NCBI GenBank assembly: GCA_947179195.1
Contig: CAMXAS010000079.1
Coordinates: 1-6,005, forward strand
Direction: 5' to 3'
From: an uncultured Bacteroidales bacterium
Lineage (GTDB): Bacteria > Bacteroidota > Bacteroidia > Bacteroidales > P3
Length of the DNA stretch: 6,005 nucleotides
A model generated the notes under the pieces. The model saw only the letters and a list, made by a program, of their open reading frames with translations, had not been told where the DNA came from and made no database searches. Of the stretch, positions 1-6,005 are shown piece after piece (positions within the stretch are counted from its first letter, which is position 1; every line of letters starts with the position of its first letter). The position numbers were made by a program, and so were the translations under genes.

Positions 1-239
1 GTCACTTCGGCCGTCGTCGCATTCGGCGTCCACGTCTTCACCTCCTTCCAACTACCGTCAGACCTGGTGCCGAAAGAGTATTTCAATACAATCTGCGTGA
101 TTTTACGGTTGGCATGATTGTTCGCCTTGACTTTGACCGTGGGCCAAGCCGCCTTCGCCACGCCCGCGCAGACCGTAAACGGTACGGTTTCAGACCTCAA
201 GGTATTGTCCCGGCCATTCCTTATCTCATCCTTGCTGCA
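1..239 (-). repeat. X module, copy XB, truncated by the window edge
   Basis: This copy starts at the Cys of VSDCSKDEIRNG (Cys codon 237-239) and continues with SETVPFTVCAGVAKAAWPTV, VKANNHANRKITQIVLKYS and DGSWKEVKTWTPNATTAEV, where the window ends at residue 1974. It matches the first two thirds of XA in order and spacing. The start-to-start offset from XA is 1806 nt (602 codons) and from XC to XA 963 nt (321 codons). The missing part should contain the YYC or YYY strand and a following Ig-like module. Confidence 0.6.
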
Positions 240-3200
240 GTCCGATACCTCCACCGTAAACGTCAGCGTCGTGTCTTTCGGGCAACTGCCCTCATCGGTG
301 GCCGTTGTGGCCGAAACCTTTACCGAGAACGTCTTGGTGCCCACCGTAGCCGTCTGGGCTGCCGGCACCGTCCATGTGTTGGTCGTGACGGCCGAAGAAC
401 CGCCGGGCCACGTATATTTATAGGTATAGGTATTGTAAGGCGCCTCGGCCTTGGGCGTTATCACAATCTGCGCCTGCGTCTCGTCCAAGCAGACGTTGGT
501 CGCATAGCCGTCCGTGCCGCCCGTGGTTACCGTAAAGGCACCGCCGAGCTGCGGCAACGGCTTGACGGTGACATCCACCGTGGAGGAGAGCGCCGCCGCC
601 TGGCAGGTGGAGCCCGCCGACACGCGTACGTAGTACTTGCCCGTCTCGCCCAGGTCGGCCGAGCCGGTTATCGTGTACGAGTTGGTGGCGACCTTCTTGG
701 TGTCCACCGTGGTGTCGGGCGCGCTGGCGCCGTCTTTCATCTTATACCACTGGAAGTGCGGCGTACCCAAACTCGAAGGCGTTACCGTGGGATTAGAAGA
801 CAGGAGCGTCGCCTGCTTGCCGACGCATATGGTGGCCGTAGAAGGCGTGACGGTGGGCGCCGTTATCGTGGGACGCGGCTTAACCTTGACGGTGGCGCCG
901 GTCAGCAGCACCGAGTCGCTACAGCCCGCGTCGTTGGTGCGGGCATACACTTTCAGTTTGTAAACCACATTGATATCGGTCGCCGTGTTGTTCGTGACAG
1001 AGTCCTTGACCGCGGGCGACAGGCTCGTCAGCGCCGCCTCTCCGGCGGCCGGCGCATAGACCACGTCGCCGCCGTTGTTGGTGTTCTTGTACCAACGGTA
1101 AGTCCAGGTGGTGTTGGCGGGTACCGAGGTCGGCGTGGTGGAGTTGACCTTCAGCTCGAACGGGTCGCCCGAGCACTTGTCGCCGATGGCCGCCATGGAG
1201 ATGGACGTCGGCGTGGTCGGCATGGGGTTGACGGTTACCTTAACCGGGTTACCTACCTTAAATATAGCGGTACAGGTTTTTTTCGTATCCGGCGTACTGT
1301 TGATGACCGTCTCGCGCTTGTACTGGCGATAGACATAATAGTAGGCGGGCGTGCCGTTCGCCGCGGGGCGGTTGCCATTGCTCGGCAACATCGTCACCGT
1401 CTCAGCCTGGGACATAGGCGAAGTGACATTCGTTCTGTCCGGCACGGCGGCCGTCGTGCCCTTATACCAATAATAATTGTCATCGGCCGGAATACCGCTG
1501 GCCGCCGTGGCATCCGAGCCGACCGTCGGCATACCCGTCAACGTGAGTTCGATGGTCAGATTGTTGCAGAGCGTCAGGTCGGTCGTGGGCGCGGTTACCA
1601 CCTCAACTAAGGTTCCCGTCGTTTTGGAGGAGGCTTTAGGTTGGCCGTTCGCCAAGCCGCTGGCGCTGTAGTCGGGCGACGCGCCAATAACGTATTCCGC
1701 CGTATCGGTATAGGTAGGCATGAAGCCCGTGCGGCTTACCTCGCCGCAATAGTAGTGGGAGCCCGTCGTCTTATAGCCGGCGGCATCGGCCGAAGCCTTG
1801 ACATTGAACAAGAGCGTACCCGCTGTCGTGGACACGGTTACGAGGGCTGACGGCACCTCCGTAAACGGCCCCGTCTTGCTGGTGCTGTGGTAGAGCTTGA
1901 TGCCCGTTACCGCGGCCGAAGGCGGATTGGCCGCTACCACCGCTACATTGAGCCAGTTCGCATCGTTGGCGCACATCACATAAGGTACACTCTTCGTGTA
2001 GGATTTCGTGCCGTTGGTGGCGTCGCTCAACTTATCCTTGCCGCAGGCTTCGAACGTGACCGTCAGGTTCTTCGTGGTCGTCTGCTTACAGCCGCTTGCA
2101 TTCGCGGCTTCGACCGTCAGCGTGTAGGTACCGCTGGCCCCCGTAACGGCCTGCGCGGCCGTGAACGAGAGCTTGCTGCCCGTATTGGCCGGCGTCAGGT
2201 TGGTGACTCCCGTCGATACGGTCGCCGCCCCCTTCTTCCAGGTATAAGTATAGGTATAGCCCTTCGTGGCGTCGGTGGTCACCTCCATCTCGACGGGGGT
2301 ACCCGTGCAGACGGTGAGGCTCGTGCTGCCGGCCACGCCGCCCATCTTGGTGCCCGTTATCACGCCCGTCATATTGGGCAACTCGTTGATAACCACCTGA
2401 CGGGCCGGCGTAAAGGCTTCGGCCTTACAAGTCGTGGCACTGTTCGTGGCCGTTACCTTGGCATAGTACCAGCGGCCGTTGTAGGTGGCACGGGCGGGCT
2501 TGGTCAGCGAGAGGGTGGCGCCCGTACCGGCGGACGTACCCGCATGGGCGGCCGTATCCGCCGCACTCGCGACGTAGAACCACTCGTAGGCTACGGTGCT
2601 ACCGGTCGAGGCGGTAGCCGAGGCCGTAAACGTCAGGTTCTCCCCTTCGCATATCGCCTCTTTGCTCGGCGTATTGGTCAGAGCCGTAATGGTAGGCAGG
2701 TCATAAACCTCCAAGATGCCGCTTTCCGTATAGGGAGAAGGACTAGACGGAATATCGGCGGAATAATAATACTTACCGGGCGCCAGACTGGCGACATAGG
2801 CCGCCGACAGTTTGATTTGGCCATTCGTGGCCGCAGTCGAGGCGTCATAGTCCGCTGATGTCATCGTTCTATCATCGGAAGCAAAATTGTCCGAGCTGAC
2901 ATGCAAATTCGTTACCGCATAGGGCGTACTCAATGTCAGCGTTACCCCGGCGGTCGGCGCAGAGCCGACACAGAAGGAAGGCGGATCGACCGTCAGCGAG
3001 ACGGCGCAGTCCTTGATAGTAAAGCCCTTAGTGGCAGTCTGTTTACAAGCGTATTCTCCCTTACCTTGGAAGGCTACCGCCTTGACTGTCCAAGTGGTAT
3101 TTACCGCACCCGTCGGCGTTATCGTTACATTCTTCCCCGTTGCAGTCGGCGTAGCGCTGGTTGAAGGCGAATACCATACGACACTATCGCCTGCCCCATC

Positions 3201-5924
3201 ATAATACAATGGATTGGCTTGACCGGAGCACAACTTGCCGTCCGCGTTCGACGTCTTAATTTCTCCGAGTTCCAACTTATTCACTTTCAGCGTTACCGTA
3301 TCGGAATAGGCGTAACATTCATAGCCCTTAATGCCTGTGGCCGTTACGCTCTTGATACGGGCACGACGGTCATTCCACTTGGCCTGTGTCACGCCATTCA
3401 CTGTCACACTGATAGGATAAGGATAGTCTTCCACTGTGGCCGCCGCTTCGTCGCTCCATGTCAATCCATCCACCGATGACTCAAGTCTCCCCGTCAGATA
3501 CCAACCCATTAAAGCATCAGTTTTATCAAGCGAATTAGCGGTCAACGTGACGTTCGTACCCTCGCAAACGCCCGTCGTTAAAGCGGCATCGGGACTAACC
3601 CCGTTGCTGCCGATGATGGCCCTGTCCGCCCAAAATACATTGGCGGTAAAATCTACATTCTGCGATTCACCGTCAAGCGTCACCACACAACGGAAATACT
3701 TTTTAGACGCCTGACTGGGGTCGCTCGCATTAATATCGGTCTTGGCCGGTGTCCAAACATAATATTCGTCGGAGCGACCGCGCGAAGTCCAATTCGTGCC
3801 ATCGGTGGAGGTCTTCCATTCCAACGTGGCGTCCGGGTCCACTCCCTTCAAGGTCAACACCAACTCTTCTCCCACGCATATCGCATCCCCGCTCTCGATG
3901 GGGTCCCCATCGCGTTCGCCCTCTATGTCAACCGGCTTCTGCCCTACATAGACCGCTACGTATTCATCCGACAAGGCCGCATAATCTTTGGGGTCGAATT
4001 CTACTTCACCTGCACACTCATTGACGTTTACGTAGTTGGGTGAGCGGGCATCGTGACCAACAGGCCAACCCGAACTCAGAGAAGACTTAATAGAGGTCTC
4101 AGGGTCTGTATATATAACACGCGCCCGTACCTTGACCGTTTTCGAAACCGTGTACAAGTCGGGGGCAGGAATAGCCAATACCCCTGTCTTAGAATCATAG
4201 GGATCGTCAAAGTCACACTCCGGTGACTTATGATAAGAATCCCAAGTGAACGTCTTCGGTCCATTTATAGTACTGAAAACTTCCACATTTCCATCGTTGT
4301 CCGTTGCATAAAACTGAACAATTTCATCCTCTGAAAGTTTAACTTCGCAGGCGTACGTAGCGGGGTCGGTAGTGAATGTCGTTAGATAAAATTGTAATTT
4401 CCCACCCTTCTCCGCATTGGTATCGGCCGAACACGACGCACACGCCAAGAGTTTAGCCTTACTCATTTGGGTGCCAGGGCAAAACTTTTTTGCACTCTGT
4501 ACAGTGACACCAAAATGTTGCGTAACCCTTGCACAACTTTCTGCCGAGCCCGTCGATTTGTAATCCCACGGCGACCACTCGCCGTTTACCATATAGCGCA
4601 CATAGACTTCTTTCGCTTCACCGCTCGTATTCAAAATATTGTCCGTATAACCTTTAGAGGCTTTACTCCCGACAGGTAAACGAGAATCCGTCTCGTCAGG
4701 TAGCCATTGGCCCAAAATGGTCGGGTATGCATATACCCCGCCAGCCGTCCGTTTTACCGAAAAAGTACTCGTTGCGCCTGAAGTAACGAAAGCGATATCA
4801 AATTCGATTATTTCATCTTCGGATGGACCAAAAGTATTGACAACATGCTCCGAAACACCACCCGGTCCAAATTCAAAAACATATCCACCCCCGAAATTAT
4901 CCACACCCGACAAACATGACGACGCTTTGAGCGGCGCATCCGGATCAAGTGCATTTACCACCTCGCCATAGGCACCAAGACCGCGACAAGGAGGCCCCAC
5001 TACAGGGTGGCAATAATCCCCTCCATGGTCACAAGTTGGCTCTGCAGCGCTTTCCGCACGGATAACCCACTGCCACTTCTCGATATTCATACCATCAGGC
5101 CCAACAGCCTGCATTTTAAACGGACTCAAAGTATCCATCAAATGGCCACAATCCGAAAAGATATTCAACTCCGGGGCCACCAGTTCGGCCTTCGACTTTA
5201 TGAGCACCGTATCGGTGTTCGTCTTACAGCCGTTATTCCACGTCAGTTGGTTATAATAATAAGTAGGATCCGCGCCGAGCGTAATCTGCACACGGGACGC
5301 CGCCGTCCCCACGGCCGCCGAAGTATAGCCGCTATTGGCCGTGGTGCTGGAAAAAGCTTCCGAACCAGTCGCGTACAATGCACCGGCGGGGACGTCAGTC
5401 CTATTATAACATGTCATGATAGCCGCCGAAGCCGCCGTATGCTTTTCACAGTCGTTACGCAGATAGATGCTTACGCCGACCAATCCCCCATCCACCTGAT
5501 CGAAGGGCGTGGCGGTCGTACGGGGCTGCCCCGGTGTGTTGAGATTCAAGGGCCCCACATTCAAATACAACTTATGGATATCCGCGCACTGCGCCGCAGT
5601 GACGCACTTGACGGGCTTGATGTCGCCGCCGGGCTCCTGGATAACGAGGAGGAAGTTCTTCTTGAGGTCGGTGTTGCCGGGGAGGGTTTTGTCGATGTCA
5701 TCGAAGCCCTTCCGCGTCATGATGACGGTGTAGGTGCAGTTGCCGTCGGCGTCAACGGTGGTGCGCTTCATCGTGAATTGGCCCGTGGTCTTGCTCACGC
5801 CGTCGGTGGTCGTGAGTTCCACCTTCACCTTGTTGCTGCCAAACGGCTTGTTGGCCACCGTATCCCATTCGTTCAACGCCCACAGCTGCACGTCATAGTT
5901 GCTCGGGCCCTTCCCGCTCGGGAC
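1..5924 (-). CDS. Giant modular Ig/PKD-like repeat surface protein, partial at both ends (putative Bacteroidota adhesin)
   Basis: An uninterrupted minus-strand frame of 1974 codons, checked triplet by triplet, runs from just after a TAG at 5925-5927 and leaves the window at position 1. Residues are numbered here from the codon at 5922-5924. Order: N-terminal beta-rich region (1-250), Cys/His-rich segment (251-329), two SEDEI modules (330-638), Ig-like modules 1-3 (639-972), X module XC (973-1078), Ig-like 4-5, XA (1294-1412), Ig-like 6-9, and XB (from 1896, truncated). Ig-like units show a Cys-turn, core Trp, Gly-x-Tyr-Tyr strand, second Cys and Pro-rich linker. No signal peptide, membrane segment, catalytic motif or C-terminal sorting domain is visible. 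The likely role, inferred from family style, is cell-surface adhesion or matrix display through type IX secretion. No start is convincing: the first in-frame ATG (5769-5771, MKRTTVD) lies inside protein-like sequence and no ribosome binding site was identified. Codons are GC-rich at both ends and more AT-rich in the middle. The exact family is not recognised. Confidence 0.93.
240..1689 (-). repeat. Ig/PKD-like modules 6-9 of the giant protein
   Basis: Module 6 (about 1689-1216) has LTLCNNLTIELTL with Cys at 1566-1568, NYYWYKG, a long loop, AYYYVYRQYKRE, KTCTAIF and linker NPMPTT. Module 7 (about 1215-864) has KCSGDPFELKV, TYRWYKNTNNGGD, VVYKLKVYARTN, AGCSDSV and linker KPRPTI. Module 8 (about 863-550) has ICVGKQATLLSS with Cys at 825-827, FQWYKMKDG, SYTITGSADLGETGKYYVRV, STCQAA and linker KPLPQL. 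Module 9 (about 549-240) has NVCLDETQAQIVI with Cys at 489-491, TYTYKYTWPGG with Trp at 408-410, KTFSVKVSATT and GSCPKDTTLTFTV. Each has the Cys-turn, core Trp, Tyr- or Val-rich strand and second Cys. Module 6 is unusually long because of its middle loop. Confidence 0.8.
1690..2045 (-). repeat. X module, copy XA
   Basis: This copy starts at ACGKDKLSDATNGT (Cys codon 2043-2045). It continues with KSVPYVMCANDANW (second Cys 1971-1973), VAVVAANPPSAAVTGIKLYH, GPFTEVPSALVTVSTTAG and LLFNVKASADAAGY, and ends with HYYCGEVSRTG and AEYVIGA. The start aligns well with XB: Cys-x-Lys-Asp, then S-x-x-VP-aromatic, Val/Met-Cys-Ala, a Trp, V-x-V-x-A-N, I-x-hydrophobic-K/Y and T-x-x-V strands. A hydrophobic GTLLFNV strand sits mid-domain. 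The repeated pairing with the preceding Ig-like module suggests that the two were duplicated as one unit. Confidence 0.6.
2046..2687 (-). repeat. Ig/PKD-like modules 4-5 of the giant protein
   Basis: Module 4 (about 2687-2370) is a textbook example: AICEGENLTFTAS with Cys at 2649-2651, AYEWFYVAS with Trp at 2580-2582, ATLSLTKP, GRWYYAKVTATN, TTCKAE and the linker NELPNM at 2370-2387. Module 5 (about 2369-2046) has TVCTGTPVEMEV with Cys at 2307-2309, the strand YTYTYTWKKG with Trp at 2238-2240, KLSFTAAQAV, GTYTLTVEAAN and SGCKQTTTKNLTV. Module 5 is the closest relative of module 9, sharing the alternating Tyr-Thr strand, the Gly/Ser-Cys-x-x-Thr-Thr element and the X module that follows. Confidence 0.8.
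2688..3011 (-). repeat. X module, copy XC
   Basis: This module begins with IKDC (Cys codon 3006-3008), continues with VDPPSFCVG, a hydrophobic strand VTLTLSTPYAV, a polar loop of about 30 residues, and GQIKLSAAYVASLAPGKYYY. It ends at GILEVYDLPTI (linker 2688-2702). It occupies the same place after an Ig-like module as XA and XB: acidic-x-Cys at the junction, a second Cys 15-30 residues later, then repeated strands without a core Trp. It is the most diverged of the three. Its function is unknown; a structural spacer or ligand-binding insert in the adhesin stalk is an inference. Confidence 0.5.
3012..4009 (-). repeat. Ig/PKD-like modules 1-3 of the giant protein
   Basis: Three consecutive beta-sandwich modules. 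Module 1 (about 4009-3631) has ICVGEELVLTL with Cys at 3876-3878, LEWKTSTDGTNW, and KKYFRCVVTLDGE with Cys at 3687-3689. Module 2 (about 3630-3256) has VCEGTNVTLTA with Cys at 3564-3566, MGWYLTG, SVDGLTWSDE and YECYAYSDTVTLKV. Module 3 (about 3255-3012) has LCSGQANPLYY, VVWYSPSTS, TTWTVKAVAF and EYACKQTATKGFTI. The Cys-turn, core Trp and second Cys near the last strand match the common Ig-like or PKD-like adhesin repeats of Bacteroidota. Modules 1 and 2 carry S-x-DG-x-x-W, a motif frequent in such repeats. Module 3 directly precedes an X module. Confidence 0.75.
4010..4473 (-). repeat. SEDEI module, copy 2
   Basis: Second copy of the module. It starts near LLACASCSADTNAEKGGKLQF, carries SEDEIVQF at 4311-4334, then VEVFSTINGPKTFTWD, an acidic stretch PECDFDDPYDSKTG, and TVKVRARVIYTDPE followed by LSSGWPVGHD. 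It ends near NVNECAGEV. Relative to copy 1 the SEDEI signature and the V-x-V-R strand are kept while the loops differ freely, as expected for old tandem duplication. The acidic loop could bind calcium, but no canonical calcium-binding motif is visible. The DNA of this copy is among the most AT-rich in the window. Confidence 0.55.
4474..4935 (-). repeat. SEDEI module, copy 1
   Basis: First of two diverged protein-level copies of a module of about 155 residues. It begins near ASSCLSGVDNFGGGYVFEF, carries SEDEIIEF at 4800-4823, then the strand STFSVKR, and later EVYVRYMVNGEWSPW, and ends near the Cys in KKFCPGTQ. Copy 2 lies immediately downstream with the signature offset by 489 nt (163 codons). 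Shared elements in order are a Ser-Cys start, a Gly-Gly followed by a hydrophobic-x-Phe strand, SEDEI-hydrophobic-x-Phe, an x-V-x-V-R strand and a Ser-x-x-Trp or Ser-Gly-Trp near the end. This is probably a beta-sandwich adhesin module. The family is not recognised and the boundaries are approximate. Confidence 0.55.
4936..5174 (-). other. Cys/His-rich segment of the giant protein (residues 251-329)
   Basis: After a linker ending in NIFSDCGH the protein enters a segment with a strand containing EKWQWVIRAES and then a dense cluster CDHGGDYCHPVVGPPCRG. The Cys codons are at 5031-5033, 5010-5012 and 4986-4988, and the His codons at 5025-5027 and 5007-5009. The spacing C-x-H-x4-C-H-x6-C could be a small disulfide knot or a metal site; neither can be decided from sequence alone. 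The segment then leads into ALDPDAPLKAS and the first SEDEI module. It matches none of the other modules in the protein. Confidence 0.45.
5175..5924 (-). other. N-terminal beta-rich region of the giant protein (residues 1-250)
   Basis: This part has two sections. Residues 1 to about 110 have alternating polar and hydrophobic strands (SNKVKVELTTTD, NCTYTVIMTRKGF, NFLLVIQEPGGDIKPVKC) and contain the first in-frame Met. Residues about 110-250 form an Ig-like unit of atypical sequence: GLVGVSIYLRNDCEKH, a long Ser/Thr/Ala loop, PTYYYNQLTWNNGCKTN, then TDTVLIKSKAELVAPEL as the final strand and linker. The Cys residues in NDCEKH, MTCYNR and NNGCKT could form disulfides in an extracellular protein. 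No known domain is recognised with confidence. The beta-sandwich reading is inferred from strand pattern only. Confidence 0.55.
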
Positions 5925-6005
5925 CTAGACCTTGGCGAAGAGCTGCACGTCGGCCCTGGGGCCGAAGGCGGTGGTGTCGGCCTGGCCGTTGCCGTCGTAT
6001 CAGGG
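5925..6005 (-). other. Upstream coding-like extension of the giant gene, broken by in-frame TGA and TAG
   Basis: In the same frame as the main gene, this stretch contains TGA at 6000-6002 and TAG at 5925-5927. The 24 codons between them read as ordinary protein (YDGNGQADTTAFGPRADVQL, then FAKV). The piece DVQLFAKV resembles DVQLWALN just downstream of the TAG, so the reading frame looks as if it once continued. Each stop is one transition from a plausible sense codon (TGG for TGA; CAG or TGG for TAG). This fits a nonsense-mutated gene or base errors at a poorly covered sequence end. It does not look like a 5' untranslated region: I see no promoter or ribosome binding site. Confidence 0.6.

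Noticed and set aside
919..1176. Short minus-strand frames out of phase with the main gene (also 1771-1974 and 4076-4264)
   Set aside because: They overlap the main frame completely and have Gln/Arg-rich or otherwise unstructured translations, while the main frame shows continuous conserved module motifs.
1277..1283. Run of seven T (A7 on the coding strand) as a terminator or frameshift site
   Set aside because: It encodes Lys-Lys in DTKKTC, the main frame continues intact across it, and there is no hairpin evident beside it. Slippage is possible but unsupported.
114..1610. Plus-strand open stretch of 498 codons
   Set aside because: Its translation is extremely Arg/Gly-rich with no domain-like pattern. 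It lies antisense to the Ig-like modules, whose GC-rich Thr, Ala and Val codons avoid stops on the other strand.
1887..2858. Plus-strand open stretch of 323 codons
   Set aside because: The composition is likewise Arg/Gly-rich and it is antisense to modules 4-5, XA and XC. It has no credible protein features and is a shadow of the minus-strand gene.
5769..5771. First in-frame ATG (MKRTTVD) as the true start codon
   Set aside because: It is followed by no signal peptide, no ribosome binding site was recognised, and the sequence before it (for example KVKVELTTTDGVSKTTGQF) reads as part of the same domain.
5925..6002. Recoding of TAG or TGA as a sense codon
   Set aside because: No further TAG or TGA occurs in the following 1974 codons and Trp is encoded by TGG throughout, so an alternative genetic code is unlikely.

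Overview
The window is almost entirely one giant, modular, secreted-type protein gene on the minus strand. Reading the minus strand in the frame whose plus-strand triplets start at positions divisible by 3, I checked every codon from 5924 down to 3 and found no stop, giving 1974 consecutive sense codons. The protein runs off the left edge (C-terminus not in the window). Its N-terminal side is interrupted or incomplete near the right edge. No RNA gene, mobile element, CRISPR array, promoter or terminator could be supported, and no intergenic stretch exists.

The product is rich in Thr, Val, Ala, Ser, Gly and Pro and is built of about a dozen beta-sandwich-like modules. The clearest are Ig/PKD-like units with this order: a Cys just before a Gly- or Glu-containing turn (for example ICEGENLTF, ICVGKQATL), a core Trp (YEWFY, FQWYK, YRWYK), a Gly-x-Tyr-Tyr strand (GKYYVRV), a second Cys, and a Pro-rich linker (DLPTI, NELPNM, NPMPTT, KPLPQL). 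This architecture is typical of very large surface adhesins and gliding-motility or type IX secretion substrates of Bacteroidota. I therefore infer a Bacteroidota source, probably a moderately GC-rich gut, oral or environmental lineage. The assignment rests on protein style only.

Layout from N- to C-terminus (right to left): 5925-6005, coding-like sequence broken by an in-frame TGA and TAG; 5924-5175, N-terminal beta-rich region; 5174-4936, Cys/His-rich segment; 4935-4010, two diverged copies of a module marked by SEDEI; 4009-3012, three Ig-like modules; 3011-2688, first copy (XC) of a distinct Cys-start module called X here; 2687-2046, two Ig-like modules; 2045-1690, X copy XA; 1689-240, four Ig-like modules; 239-1, X copy XB, cut by the window edge.

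The most notable points are the higher-order [Ig-like + X] repeat, the second repeat family around SEDEI, the two in-frame stops beside protein-like sequence, and a marked drop in GC through the middle of the gene compared with both ends.
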